The notes beneath the pieces were generated by a model. It saw nothing but the letters and a program-made list of their open reading frames with translations. It was not told the DNA's origin and ran no database searches. From Sphingobacteriia bacterium 24-36-13 (GTDB taxonomy: Bacteria > Bacteroidota > Bacteroidia > Chitinophagales > Chitinophagaceae), in the NCBI GenBank assembly GCA_002281875.1, contig NCHN01000002.1, positions 1 to 64,000 on the forward strand: a stretch of 64,000 nucleotides of DNA, in the 5' to 3' direction. The position numbers were made by a program, and so were the translations under genes. Below are positions 26,865-36,867 of the stretch, piece after piece (position 1 is the stretch's first letter; every line of letters begins with the position of its first letter).

Positions 26865-29333
26865 TTAAATTTTACTTCTTATGTCGTCTGCCATTGCTGC
26901 AATGCCTTTTTGTATTTCACCGCCAAACCTTGCCGCATATTCCATCAGCTTTACTTTTTCTGTCTGTTCCGTAGTATAGGCCAGGTATTCCTCCAGGCTT
27001 ACTTCGGTACGGTACACTTTGCTAAGCATACCGCCAAGGCTGATAAATACCTCCTTGTATTTTTTGGTGGGATCATTGGATTTGTTTACGGAAAGCACCA
27101 AAGCCTTCTCTTTTTCGGTCAGTCCCAATAATTCCTGTATCTGGTCAAACTTGTTCTGGTATTTGCTTTGGTCAAGCAGTATTTTGCAATCGCTGTTATT
27201 GATTATGGCCTGCTTAACCACAGGTGATGAAATGATATCTTCTATCTCTTGGGTTACCACGATGGCCTCGCCGAAAAATTTTCTTACTGTTTTAAAGAGG
27301 TATTTAATGTATTCCGCAAAGCCTTCTTTCATCAGGGCTTTCCAGGCTTCCTCAATGAGTATCATTTTACGCAGCCCCTTCATCTTTCGCATCTTGTTGA
27401 TGAAGACTTCCATGATGATGATAGTTACCACCGGAAATAAAATGGGGTGATCCTTGATATTATCCAGTTCAAATACAATAAAGCGTTCTTGCAAGAGGTT
27501 AAGGTTTTCAGTGGCATTAAGCAGGTAATCAAATTCGCCACCCTCATAATACGGACGGAGCACATACAGGAAATTATCAATATCAAAATCTTTTTCCTTT
27601 ACTCTGTCGCCCTCTAAAACTTGTATATATTCATCTCTCAGAAAGGCATAAAAGCTGTTAAAGCAGGCGAAGATTTCAGTGTGTTTATCAAGATGAGCAT
27701 AGTAACCGCCAATAGCATTTGATAAAGCCACGTACTCACTTCGCCTGAATGTCTCATCGTCCTTTTTCCATAATGCCAGTAACAAGGTTTTAATGCTTTC
27801 TTTCTTTTCGGTATCCAGGCTATCGCCTTCACCGATGTAGAAAGGGTTAAACCGAATGGGATTATCCTCGCTATACGTAAAGTAGTAACCCTTTACCATG
27901 TCGCATAGGCCCTTATAACTGTGCCCCACATCTACCAGCACAATGTGCGTTCCCTGCTCATAATAACTGCGCACCATGTGGTTGGTAAAAAAAGATTTTC
28001 CGCTACCTGATGGGCCAAGAATGAATTTGTTCCGGTTGGTACATATACCCATTTTCATAGGTTCATCGCTGATATCCACATGTACGGGCTTACCGGTCAA
28101 CCGGTCGCCCATGCGAATACCCACAGGGCTTAATGAGGAACGGTAGCTTGTTTCGAGGTTTAGGAAACAAGTAGCCTGTTCAGCGAACGTATCGAAGGTA
28201 TCATTCATCGGAAAGTCGGCGGCATTGCCGGGAATTCCTGCCCAAAAGATTTGAGGAGCGCCTACCGTTTCCTGTTTGGCTACGGCGTCCATCTGTGCCA
28301 GTGCTGAGGATACCATATTTTTCAGGTCTTTCAGTTCTTCCTTATCATCTGTCCATACCAAAACATTAAAATGCGCTTTTACAGGAAGCCGCTGCTGGCT
28401 GATGGCCTCATTCAGAAAATCATTGGTTGCGTCTCTGGCAATTAGGTTCTCCCGGCTATATGCTGATAAGGATTGCAGCCTTAGCCTTTTGCTTTCAAGT
28501 TTCTGGATAGTCTTTTGTGCATCTTCAATAAAAATGTACTGGTTATAAATATGGTTACAAGGCAAAAGCTGTCCGAGTGTGGAAGCAAAGCCCACGCTAA
28601 ACTTTGTTTTGTCGGTTGAATATCGATCGTAGTTGATACGGCTGCCGCACAAAGCCGGAAGATCAGCCGCATCGCCTAATGTGTACAACTGGCAACGTTT
28701 ATCACCTACCTGCAAGCCTTCATCAAAGGAAATATCATTCATCAGGAAACTATCGTTTCGTTCCGATAAATAGCAATATTGTTCAACCAGCCCCATTTTG
28801 CGGCTATGGCTTTGCAGGTCTTTTTCTCTGAGCCTGGTTAGCTTTACAAAACCGCTGTCATCCATAATGCGTTTGAATTGTCCGGCACTGTCCAGAAAAT
28901 CCTGTAACAACTGCGGTTTAAGGGTTTCTTCAGGCACCATAGATTTGCGAAGGAGGTTGGAGAACAGGGAGCTTGCCGTTTTCCTGCCCACCGGCTTTTT
29001 GGTCAGCATGATGTAACAACTGTGAGCCAGAAAAGGGCGTTCATTGAAGAACCGCTCACTGCTCCGGCTCAAAAAACTGGTGTCATCTTTTGTAAAGTCG
29101 GGCTTATGCCTGCTTTGTAAAAACCAATCCTGTTTATGAAGCACACTGAATTTGGGCAGTAACTTGATAGCCTTTATCCACGCCTGATGAAAGGCTTCGT
29201 ATTCCTGATCGGAGAGCGTAAATATTTCCGGCAGGTCTACTTTAAAGACAATGGTTATATCGCCCTGCTTGCTCAGGATGCAGTCGTGTTCCACATCCAT
29301 AATCGGTAAAATTTCATCCAACACTTTTTCCAT
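26865..29333 (-). CDS. traG: Conjugative transposon ATPase TraG (VirB4 class)
   Basis: This 822-residue ATPase energises assembly of the mating apparatus. The Walker A motif FILGPSGSGKSFFTNHMV lies at about residue 440, followed by HIVLVDVGHSYKGLC. The Walker B-like strand MILIEEAWKALM is near 660 and the downstream motif VVTQEIEDIISSPVV lies near 695. The N-terminal half is the VirB4-specific domain. The length is typical of Bacteroides TraG. It follows traF directly (1-base gap). Confidence 0.95.
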   Translation of the reverse strand: MEKVLDEILPIMDVEHDCILSKQGDITIVFKVDLPEIFTLSDQEYEAFHQAWIKAIKLLPKFSVLHKQDWFLQSRHKPDFTKDDTSFLSRSSERFFNERPFLAHSCYIMLTKKPVGRKTASSLFSNLLRKSMVPEETLKPQLLQDFLDSAGQFKRIMDDSGFVKLTRLREKDLQSHSRKMGLVEQYCYLSERNDSFLMNDISFDEGLQVGDKRCQLYTLGDAADLPALCGSRINYDRYSTDKTKFSVGFASTLGQLLPCNHIYNQYIFIEDAQKTIQKLESKRLRLQSLSAYSRENLIARDATNDFLNEAISQQRLPVKAHFNVLVWTDDKEELKDLKNMVSSALAQMDAVAKQETVGAPQIFWAGIPGNAADFPMNDTFDTFAEQATCFLNLETSYRSSLSPVGIRMGDRLTGKPVHVDISDEPMKMGICTNRNKFILGPSGSGKSFFTNHMVRSYYEQGTHIVLVDVGHSYKGLCDMVKGYYFTYSEDNPIRFNPFYIGEGDSLDTEKKESIKTLLLALWKKDDETFRRSEYVALSNAIGGYYAHLDKHTEIFACFNSFYAFLRDEYIQVLEGDRVKEKDFDIDNFLYVLRPYYEGGEFDYLLNATENLNLLQERFIVFELDNIKDHPILFPVVTIIIMEVFINKMRKMKGLRKMILIEEAWKALMKEGFAEYIKYLFKTVRKFFGEAIVVTQEIEDIISSPVVKQAIINNSDCKILLDQSKYQNKFDQIQELLGLTEKEKALVLSVNKSNDPTKKYKEVFISLGGMLSKVYRTEVSLEEYLAYTTEQTEKVKLMEYAARFGGEIQKGIAAMADDIRSKI

Positions 29334-29334
29334 C

Positions 29335-29682
29335 TCAATTAATTTTTACCTTATCGGTATTGTTATTTTTCTTTTTCAGAAACACATTTCTGCTTCTTGA
29401 TTTGATCACTTTAGGAACCTGCTTACGGGCAAGGGCTTTCATCAGGCCATGTTCGCCATACTTGTTACTCATTCCGTAAATGCGCATGACCAGTAATGTG
29501 CCACTGATCAGGATCACACCAATACATATATAAGAGGGCAGGCCAATAATGTACATTACTGCAAACACAATCAGCAAGGCGACCACGCCGCCGCCGAGAT
29601 ACCAGATATATTGGGCCTTCAATCCCTTGAATTCAATACTCTGGTTAATTCCTTTATTGACCTGATAGACACTGTTTGCCAT
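29335..29682 (-). CDS. traF: Conjugative transposon protein TraF (DUF4133 type)
   Basis: This 115-residue protein has two adjacent hydrophobic segments (about 26-47 and 50-70) after a start YQVNKGINQSIEFKGLKAQY that is characteristic of Bacteroides TraF, a VirB3-like small membrane protein. The C-terminus is strongly basic. It adjoins traG by one base, the usual order. Unusually, traE is not its direct upstream neighbour: a DUF1896 gene and a very large methylase-helicase lie between. Confidence 0.9.
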   Translation of the reverse strand: MANSVYQVNKGINQSIEFKGLKAQYIWYLGGGVVALLIVFAVMYIIGLPSYICIGVILISGTLLVMRIYGMSNKYGEHGLMKALARKQVPKVIKSRSRNVFLKKKNNNTDKVKIN

Positions 29683-29699
29683 AACTCTCCTTTAATATT

Positions 29700-32600
29700 T
29701 TACAATCGCATCCTGCTGCGTACCCGTGGCGCTTCGGATTGCTGTGCAGCTATTACCTCCCTTGAAACTGTGTGCCCATTAACTATTGATAGTTCTTTAC
29801 CGGGCATCAACTTGATTACTGGTGTTTCTTCGGGGCTAACTGCATCGGCCTCCTGTACCTGGTGCTGCTTTAACTGGTTTTCTTGTATTTTAATAGCGAT
29901 CTGCCGTTCCAGGTTCGATAGTTCGCTTTTCATCGCTTGCAACTCTGCTTCCTGTAAAAAAGGTTTCGTAGTGAGTTGTTCCAGTTTGGGTATTTCTGTT
30001 TTCAGCTCTGAAAGTGTACGCTCGTATTTTTCTTTCAGGCTTTCTACCCGGTCAATAGCATTGAGAAAATGCCTTGCAGCCAGCTTGGAATTATCAGTGT
30101 TCGGAAGCCCGTTATTGTAGCTGTACTTAATGCCGCCTGCTTCCCGTTGGGCATAGAAACTATTGGAATAACGGTATTCAAACATGCCGTTTTCTTCATA
30201 TGCTTCCTGCTGTCTCCTGATATAGAGGTTAAAGCCGTACAGGTTGCCGATTTTTCGCTCATGTTCCTCTTCAGTTCTGGGTTTCCAGTCTTTATACAGA
30301 CTGATAAGGTACTTCCCTACACCTTCACTGTCTGACGGTCCGATGCCATCCAGTTGTATAGGGTTGGATTTTATACCGTCCTTTTCAAACTGAAGTTTAT
30401 TCTTATAGGCTGTTTCATCGGTAGTTAATTTCTCCAGTGTTTTAATGGTAGAAACACTTTCGTTTTGCAGGCTCTCCAATTGATATCTGTTACGGCCCAC
30501 TTCCCTGAAATGGGATACCTTCAGGCTTTCCATCACCGCTACTTTTTTTTCCAGCTTTGATTTTTCCAATAGGGAGGTATCCCCCGAAAGAATGGCGATG
30601 TATTCCGAAAAATTCATCCCGTTCTTTTCGTCCATCGCACCTTCATCAATGGTGCGTACATTCAGCTCACAATTCTTCATTTGAGAAATGAAGGTTTGCT
30701 TATTCTTCAACAGGTTGAACTTGTAATTGTCCAGCGATTGCTCTACGGCATATACATAGTTCTGTACCTTGTTATCGTAATACTCTTTTGCTGCCTTATT
30801 GCCCTGCCTGGCCCCGCGACCATTGCGCTGCTCCAATTCCGATGGCTTCCAGGGAATATCCAGGTGGTGCATGGCAACTACACGTTCCTGCACATTCAAG
30901 CCTGTTCCTGCTTTTTCCGTACTGCCGAGCAGAATGCGTATTTCGCCTTTGTTCATTTTACGGAAAAGCTCGGGTTTCTTTTTATCTGTCCAGTCATGTA
31001 TAAAAGTGATCTCCGCCACAGGAATATTAAAGTCTCTTAACAGCTTAACTTTTAGTGCATCGTAAATATTGAACTCGTTTGGTTTGGGTGTACCAATGTC
31101 TGAGAAGACAATCTGCGTTCCTTTATGCGGTGTAGTTTGATTGTATATCTCCGCAATCTTCCTGGCACTAACATTTACTTTATTGTCTGGATGGTCGCTA
31201 AATCTCCTGTCATTAATTAAACGCATGTCCGCAGCCATTTTTTTGGCATAGTTGGTCGCAATCAGCATCCTGCCTTTATCTTCTTCAGGTGTAAGCTTGC
31301 CACGTCCAATCAATTCGCCGTTACCAGTTTTAGCGAACTGCATCAGATTTTTGATGAATTCAGTTTGTTCAGGTGTAGGCTTAATATTTACCAGTGTTTC
31401 GTTCAGTTCTGGTTTGTCGAGGCGAATATGTTTGGCGGTCTTATAATCGGTGATCTCATTGTAGAACAAGGCCAGTTCCGGCACTTTAATAAAATGTCTA
31501 AAACGCTCTTTGGCGATAATTTCATTGGTTACACTAAACTCAAAATCGGTGGTTTTTCGGGCAAATACCGCCGCCCAGCCGTCGAAGTTTTCAATACGCT
31601 GACGCTCCATTTCTTTAGGGCGCAGGTATTTGAAGAGAAGGTACATCTCGGTCAGGCTATTGGAGATGGGCGTACCTGATAAAAAAGTCACACATAAATC
31701 AGCATCAAACCGCTCCTGCAAAGTACGTACGGCAAAAAGCATGTTCAGTGCCTTTTGGCTGCCTGCCATATTACCCAATCCTGCCACGCGGTTATGGCGT
31801 GTTGTAAATGTCAGGTTCTTGAATTTATGAGCTTCGTCTACGAACAAATGGTCAATGCCCATTTCCCTGAAGTTGATACCGGCATCTTTCTTTTCCTCGA
31901 TATTCTTTAATACGGTTTTCAACTGGCCTTCCAGATTGTTTTTTCGTATTTCCAGACCTTTTAGCATCTTTTTAGAGATGTCGCCTCCAAGATCTTTTGC
32001 GGTTTCCAGATCGCTTTCTATGTTGTCCAATTCTGATTGAAAAATCTGCTTCTGTATTTCTGGCGATTGAGGGATTTTACCAAATTGGTCATGGGTAAGA
32101 ATGATGCAGTCCCAATTGTTATTTTTTATCTCATGGAAAAGGCGCAGCCTTTTGGCAGGCGTAAAATCATTTTCTCCAGGAAAAAGAATACGGGCATTGG
32201 GATAGGCTTTCTTATAGGTTTCGGCAATCTGGTTGACATTGGCTTTTAAAGCCAGGATCATAGGCTTGTGTACGATGCCCAGCCTCTTCATTTCCTGAGC
32301 GGAAACAATCATGGTCAGGGTTTTGCCCAGGCCGACTTCATGATCTACCAATGCCCCTTTGTTTTGTATAATACGCCAGGCTGCATTTTTTTGAGAACTG
32401 TACAGATCTTCAATGCCAAGTGTTTTTTTATTCAGCCCCGGAAAGTTGAGATGACTGCCATCAAACTCCCGCAGTACATAGCAATTGAATGTATCATTGT
32501 ATAAATTCTCAATGTACTTTTTTTCTGTATCAGGCAGCTCTTTGAGCCAGCCGACGAAACCTGTACGGATTTGCTCAATCTTTTGATGCGCCAGTTGTAT

Positions 32601-35252
32601 GGCTTCGTTGTCGGGCAGGCGTATGGTTTTTCCGTCACCGATAGATACCTCATAAGTAAAGAAGGGCGTGGTGTTTTCCAGCGCATGTTCCAGCATGGTA
32701 TAACCGTAGGTTGTCCTGCCACTTTTAGGCGTAACGGCAAATTCTCTGGCCACTTTCATATTCATGCCGGTACTTACTTTGAAGGCATCCAGTGAGGGAA
32801 AGTAATTGATGCTGGTTTCCTGCTCAAATAGGTTAGAGGCAAATTTTTCATAATAGTGGGTTGGTATCCAGCGTTCGCCCAAGTTAAAATCAAGCAGATC
32901 AAAAGGGATGCGCTCGGGCTGTATTTTTTGCATGGCTTCAGCGCTGCGCAGGTACTGTGGATTGTCCGGAAACTGGCTGGATAGGTGTTCGGCCTGTTTT
33001 AATTTTTCCACCACATTTCCGCTCAAGTATTGATCGGCAGTCTCCCATTCATTATTCACTGGATTCTTATACACATGGTTGCCCAGGTGTCCTATAGTCT
33101 CGTTTTCTTCCAAACCTAATGCCGCACTAATAAAGGCGATGTCCACTTGGCCAGTATCGTTCAGGCTATGGGCAAGGGCTTCAATAGGATCATCAGTGGC
33201 AAACCGTTCCTTTGATTGCTGTACAGAATGAATGAGAATATCTGCTTTTACAAAACGTTCACCCTCCCTTCGTTCCAACGAGGAAAGCATAACCATACCA
33301 AAGGCTGTGTCTTCAAGGATATTCCTGCGGTTACCTGGACTGTTTAATAGACCGTACTGCGAAACAAAGCGGTCATAATTGTCATTAAGTTGTTCCCTAT
33401 CCTGTTCATTTATGGTTTCGCCTGCTATTTCTTTGGCCGATAGTTCAAGATAGAAATCCCGAAGTGCTGTATAGCTTTCATAGAAACTTTTGTTACCCTG
33501 AATGCCGAGCGGATGAAATATAGCTTGTTTAAAGTCGGGATCTGGACTACCGATTGCACCTACCTGTCCAAGATGTACTACCAATGTACCTTCCTTGTAA
33601 AAAGATTTCAATCTTGTATAGGGAAGCGTTTCCTTTTGTTCAAAACGAAACAAGCCGTTTAGGGTCTGGTCGCCTTCATATTTAAAAGCATGGTCAAATT
33701 GCTTCAGATAATTGGATATTCCTGTCAGCTCATGCGTTAAAAGGCGAGCATCCATCCAGTTGGCCGAAAGGTGATTTACTTCCTTTACGTTGGAATACAG
33801 CTTATATAAATAACGGTTGCTCTTATGTTGTTTAGCAGTGAGCAATAGGATATTCTCATGCCCGGGATTATCAGTAGTGCGTATGGTGCTTATAATACGG
33901 GCTGTTTCTTTTTGTACAACTGTTTCGTCCAACGGATTTATATAGTCTATCGCTCTATTGATATTTTCCGCAGGGGCTGTGTCAAATAAGCCTAATTGCA
34001 CCGATACGGTTTCGGCTTTATTCTCCGGCATTGGTAAATAGGTCAGCTTTTTGCCTGTTGTTTCTGACGGGATAATCCTTATCGTTTGCGCCTGTATGTA
34101 ACGGTTACTGTCAAACCGTTTGGTAAAGCCCTCGTTCAGGGTTTCGGCGAATTTTCCTGCAATAGCATTTATATCGCCCTGCTGCCAAACCGTTTCATGA
34201 GCTTGACCATATTGGTTCTTACCGGGCTTCACTTCGTTGCCAATAATTACTTCCTTATGATTGAACAGGTAGAGGTTTTGGTTGTAGCTTCCATATTCGT
34301 TTTTGAGTTGCTCAACATCAATCAGCAACTTCTCGCTATATGAAAGTTGTTCCTTGTTTTCGTTTTTCTGGACAATCAGCAAATGATTGGGAGCTTCTGT
34401 ATTGCCTGTATCTTTCATCAGGTTATCAGGCATCACGGACAGGCTCACAAAATCGGCATGCTTAAAAAGGTATTGCCTTCCAGAATGATTGGAAGGACTG
34501 TTAAGAAAAGCATCTGTAGTTATGTAGGCCATTAACCCGCCATCAGCGAGCTTGTCTAAGCCTTTAGCAAAAAAGTAATTATGTATTTTACCCGACAACT
34601 CTTTGTCAGGATAGGCTTCATCATAAACAGAGAAATTACCGAAAGGTATATTGCTTACGACCAAATCATAAGTGCCATTATCCTGAACGGGAGTTTCTTC
34701 AAAGCCCGTAATATGCGTGTCCGTTTTAACATTCAGGCTGCTGTTGATTGCCGAAAGTACCAGACCGGTAAGCCGGTCTTTTTCTACCGCCGTAATTTGC
34801 TCCAGTTTCGAAAATGCATTAACGGCTTCACTAATAAACACACCGGAACCCGCAGAGGGTTCATACATTCGCTTTGGTTCAATGCCTTGGCCGCTAAGCG
34901 CAGTGTATAATGTTTTGGGAACAATATCAGGTGTATAAAATGCGGTCAGTACACTGTTACGTAATGAACCAACAATTTCTTTGTATTCCTTTTCTGAATA
35001 ATTTTCTTTCAGCAGATCATGGAGCTGGATTATATCTTTGTGCAGTTTCAGATCCTCTTTAGTGGCACCATTGGTTTGCCATTCCTCCGGTGAACCATGG
35101 GGATATAATATGGCTTTGATACCGCCAAAGCCTGAATAGCTTTTCAAGCTGGCGACATCTTCCGCTGACAACGGATTACCTTTTTGATAGTCCAGTGCGA
35201 TGCGGATCGCCTTTAGATTATCACGAAGTTTTTGGGATACATTATAAGCCAT
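29700..35252 (-). CDS. DarB-like N6-methylase/SNF2 helicase fusion, about 1850 residues
   Basis: This giant protein joins a DNA adenine methylase and a superfamily 2 helicase. The methylase part has MYEPSAGSGVFISEAV (SAM motif, about 130-145), YDLVVSNIPFGNFSVYD (motif IV, NIPF in place of NPPF, about 200-216) and GGLMAYITTDAFL. The helicase part has GALVDHEVGLGKTLTM (motif I, about 970-985), DHLFVDEAHKFKNL (DEAH, about 1137), FLSGTPISNSLTEMY (about 1195) and LEQRNGRGARQGNKA (motif VI, about 1480). A coiled coil closes the protein. The layout resembles phage P1 DarB and ICE-borne relatives linked to protection of incoming DNA (role inferred). ATG 35252 is preferred to a GTG two codons upstream. 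Confidence 0.88.
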   Translation of the reverse strand: MAYNVSQKLRDNLKAIRIALDYQKGNPLSAEDVASLKSYSGFGGIKAILYPHGSPEEWQTNGATKEDLKLHKDIIQLHDLLKENYSEKEYKEIVGSLRNSVLTAFYTPDIVPKTLYTALSGQGIEPKRMYEPSAGSGVFISEAVNAFSKLEQITAVEKDRLTGLVLSAINSSLNVKTDTHITGFEETPVQDNGTYDLVVSNIPFGNFSVYDEAYPDKELSGKIHNYFFAKGLDKLADGGLMAYITTDAFLNSPSNHSGRQYLFKHADFVSLSVMPDNLMKDTGNTEAPNHLLIVQKNENKEQLSYSEKLLIDVEQLKNEYGSYNQNLYLFNHKEVIIGNEVKPGKNQYGQAHETVWQQGDINAIAGKFAETLNEGFTKRFDSNRYIQAQTIRIIPSETTGKKLTYLPMPENKAETVSVQLGLFDTAPAENINRAIDYINPLDETVVQKETARIISTIRTTDNPGHENILLLTAKQHKSNRYLYKLYSNVKEVNHLSANWMDARLLTHELTGISNYLKQFDHAFKYEGDQTLNGLFRFEQKETLPYTRLKSFYKEGTLVVHLGQVGAIGSPDPDFKQAIFHPLGIQGNKSFYESYTALRDFYLELSAKEIAGETINEQDREQLNDNYDRFVSQYGLLNSPGNRRNILEDTAFGMVMLSSLERREGERFVKADILIHSVQQSKERFATDDPIEALAHSLNDTGQVDIAFISAALGLEENETIGHLGNHVYKNPVNNEWETADQYLSGNVVEKLKQAEHLSSQFPDNPQYLRSAEAMQKIQPERIPFDLLDFNLGERWIPTHYYEKFASNLFEQETSINYFPSLDAFKVSTGMNMKVAREFAVTPKSGRTTYGYTMLEHALENTTPFFTYEVSIGDGKTIRLPDNEAIQLAHQKIEQIRTGFVGWLKELPDTEKKYIENLYNDTFNCYVLREFDGSHLNFPGLNKKTLGIEDLYSSQKNAAWRIIQNKGALVDHEVGLGKTLTMIVSAQEMKRLGIVHKPMILALKANVNQIAETYKKAYPNARILFPGENDFTPAKRLRLFHEIKNNNWDCIILTHDQFGKIPQSPEIQKQIFQSELDNIESDLETAKDLGGDISKKMLKGLEIRKNNLEGQLKTVLKNIEEKKDAGINFREMGIDHLFVDEAHKFKNLTFTTRHNRVAGLGNMAGSQKALNMLFAVRTLQERFDADLCVTFLSGTPISNSLTEMYLLFKYLRPKEMERQRIENFDGWAAVFARKTTDFEFSVTNEIIAKERFRHFIKVPELALFYNEITDYKTAKHIRLDKPELNETLVNIKPTPEQTEFIKNLMQFAKTGNGELIGRGKLTPEEDKGRMLIATNYAKKMAADMRLINDRRFSDHPDNKVNVSARKIAEIYNQTTPHKGTQIVFSDIGTPKPNEFNIYDALKVKLLRDFNIPVAEITFIHDWTDKKKPELFRKMNKGEIRILLGSTEKAGTGLNVQERVVAMHHLDIPWKPSELEQRNGRGARQGNKAAKEYYDNKVQNYVYAVEQSLDNYKFNLLKNKQTFISQMKNCELNVRTIDEGAMDEKNGMNFSEYIAILSGDTSLLEKSKLEKKVAVMESLKVSHFREVGRNRYQLESLQNESVSTIKTLEKLTTDETAYKNKLQFEKDGIKSNPIQLDGIGPSDSEGVGKYLISLYKDWKPRTEEEHERKIGNLYGFNLYIRRQQEAYEENGMFEYRYSNSFYAQREAGGIKYSYNNGLPNTDNSKLAARHFLNAIDRVESLKEKYERTLSELKTEIPKLEQLTTKPFLQEAELQAMKSELSNLERQIAIKIQENQLKQHQVQEADAVSPEETPVIKLMPGKELSIVNGHTVSREVIAAQQSEAPRVRSRMRL

Positions 35253-35287
35253 AACCACACATTTTCTTTCTTCACTTTTCTTTGACT

Positions 35288-35716
35288 TTACAGCAAATAC
35301 TGATGTATCTGCCCAATAATGGCATATTTTAAATGCCTGTTTTCTTCATTTTCACGACTAAATCCAAAATCACTAAAGATGTCTTTGCAGGCTTCGATAA
35401 GATTTACGATCTCAAAAGTGAGAACCCCATTTTCTTTCAGCCGGTCGTAATCCTGTTTAAATTCTTCTTCGATAACTGACCGGATGTATAGATACCGTGA
35501 GGGTTTCAAATCCTCCGTCAGTGTCTCCAGGCAGAGCTCTTCAACAGCATATAGGGGCCTGCCTTCTGTAAGCAACTGCCCGGCGACCGGCATAATTGAA
35601 TTTACCTTTTCTTCCAGATAACGGGTAACTGAATAATCTTCTTGAAGGCTAAACATTAGATCGGGATTGTTGTGGACGATGTACGTCCACAACTTTTCTT
35701 TGAGCATACTTTGCAT
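35288..35716 (-). CDS. DUF1896-like protein
   Basis: This 142-residue, all-helical soluble protein resembles the DUF1896 family of Bacteroidota elements, which often accompanies the large methylase-helicase. Segments such as LWTYIVHNNPDLMFSLQED and PSRYLYIRSVIEEEF are typical. The first ATG is 35716, ten bases after the traE stop with GGGA upstream; a TTG at 35737 would overlap traE. The methylase-helicase starts 35 bases downstream, so the two probably act together. Function unknown. Confidence 0.75.
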   Translation of the reverse strand: MQSMLKEKLWTYIVHNNPDLMFSLQEDYSVTRYLEEKVNSIMPVAGQLLTEGRPLYAVEELCLETLTEDLKPSRYLYIRSVIEEEFKQDYDRLKENGVLTFEIVNLIEACKDIFSDFGFSRENEENRHLKYAIIGQIHQYLL

Positions 35717-35726
35717 ATATCCCGTT

Positions 35727-36065
35727 TTAAACGCCAAAGAAGGATTGGATCACGGTAGCGACTACCACCAAAAAAATACAACTACCAAACCAGGCAGCGG
35801 CTACTTTGCCGGTATCCTGGTCACCGGCATTCCATTTCTGGTAGACTTTGACCGCCCCGATGAGGCCGAGTAAAGCGCCCACGGCATACATGAGCTGAGT
35901 TCCAGCAGCGAAATAGCTGCGTACTTTGGTATTGGCTTCATTGATGCCTTGAATACCGTCCTGGGCAAACGCCCCATAATGAATAGCGATGAGCGCCACT
36001 ACAGCGCATAATATGATAAACCTTTTTCGGTTAAACCTTTTTCTTTTCCTTCTGCACATTTCCAT
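35727..36065 (-). CDS. traE: Conjugative transposon protein TraE (DUF4134 type)
   Basis: This 112-residue protein has a basic N-terminus, a signal-like hydrophobic segment (about 16-33, ending GAFAQDG) and two further hydrophobic segments (about 57-76 and 91-109) separated by YQKWNAGDQDTGK. This is the Bacteroides TraE pattern, comparable to VirB2-type pilins. It is the first structural tra gene recognised here and is preceded by a 140-base leader. Confidence 0.9.
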   Translation of the reverse strand: MEMCRRKRKRFNRKRFIILCAVVALIAIHYGAFAQDGIQGINEANTKVRSYFAAGTQLMYAVGALLGLIGAVKVYQKWNAGDQDTGKVAAAWFGSCIFLVVVATVIQSFFGV

Positions 36066-36100
36066 AACACGTTTTTTTAAAGTTTCAAATCAATCAAGGG

Positions 36101-36198
36101 GAAATAAAAGAAGCGGAGCGGCTTCGCTATCACAGTACCCGTTAACCATCCACACTTTGCCCTTACGCATCGGGACGGACAGGGAGGCACACTCCGCT
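36101..36198 (-). promoter_or_regulatory. Leader region upstream of traE with competing hairpins
   Basis: On the minus strand a short stem GAAGC/GCTTC (36110-36125) is followed by TTTTATTT, like a weak terminator. Its left arm lies within a stretch (36112-36118) complementary to bases at 36192-36198 (AGCGGAG against CTCCGCT), so two exclusive folds are possible. This could be attenuation before traE, but the stems are short. Confidence 0.3.
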
Positions 36199-36205
36199 AA
36201 GGCTG

Positions 36206-36688
36206 TTACACGGCATCCTTCCACAACAAATCCACCTCATCTTCACTAAGTGTAACAGCACTATATTTTTCGCACTCTGATACGATCAGCTCATTGACAG
36301 ATGACCGGAGGGGAGAATTCTGTACAGATGGATATTCCTTAAGTACCAGGTGCAGGTAATGTTTAAACTCTTGTGGAACCAGCTTTTTAGTAGAGGCATC
36401 TGCAATCACACCTTTCAGGCGCTCGATGAGATGTTCTACTTCTGCGAATTCATCATCTGAGGTTTCTTCAAAAGCATCTATTTCGGTTCCGCTGCTTTCT
36501 TCAGCGGACAAAATGGTTCCTCCGTCTGTATCATTGGACAAGGCTGCCTTGAAGTTCACTTTCCGTTTCCGGTAAAAGAATTCTTGGATATCGGCAGAAA
36601 AATATTGCACTACCACATACAGGTAATAAATGGCTAATAATATGGCGACTGCTATCAAGTAGTCTGTCCATGAAATGTTAGTTAACAT
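36206..36688 (-). CDS. Small membrane-anchored ICE protein upstream of traE
   Basis: This 160-residue protein has one N-terminal membrane segment (about 9-28: YLIAVAILLAIYYLYVVVQY), a short basic stretch (YRKRKVNF) and a strongly acidic, helical cytoplasmic part from about 55. I recognise no named family, though proteins of this layout occur just before traE in Bacteroidota elements. It is the first gene of the transfer unit. The spacer upstream holds TTGTACCC repeats and the promoter region. Confidence 0.65.
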   Translation of the reverse strand: MLTNISWTDYLIAVAILLAIYYLYVVVQYFSADIQEFFYRKRKVNFKAALSNDTDGGTILSAEESSGTEIDAFEETSDDEFAEVEHLIERLKGVIADASTKKLVPQEFKHYLHLVLKEYPSVQNSPLRSSVNELIVSECEKYSAVTLSEDEVDLLWKDAV

Positions 36689-36804
36689 ACGCTTTTCGTT
36701 TTATCATTTTCTCAATTCAATCCGGCATTATGCCAGGTCATTTACTAAAGATTTCTATAGCAAAAGAACAAAGACAGAGAGGGCGTTACAAGTCCAACTT
36801 TTTC

Positions 36805-36831
36805 TGTACCTGAGTTGTACCCTTTGTACCC
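36805..36831. repeat. TGTACC direct repeats upstream of the tra unit
   Basis: TGTACC occurs at 36805, and TTGTACCC occurs at 36815-36822 and again at 36824-36831. The last two are exactly 9 bases apart. They lie between the 160-residue protein gene and the fluoride-operon terminator, where the tra promoter must be, so they may bind a transfer regulator. No clear TAnnTTTG box was found here. Confidence 0.4.
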
Positions 36832-36867
36832 TGCTGATTATCAGCGAGAAAAAAATTAAGTGACGAT

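Noticed and set aside
30669..31065. Overlapping plus-strand frames opposite the methylase-helicase
   Set aside because: Several frames of similar length overlap in all phases opposite conserved helicase motifs; they are composition artefacts.
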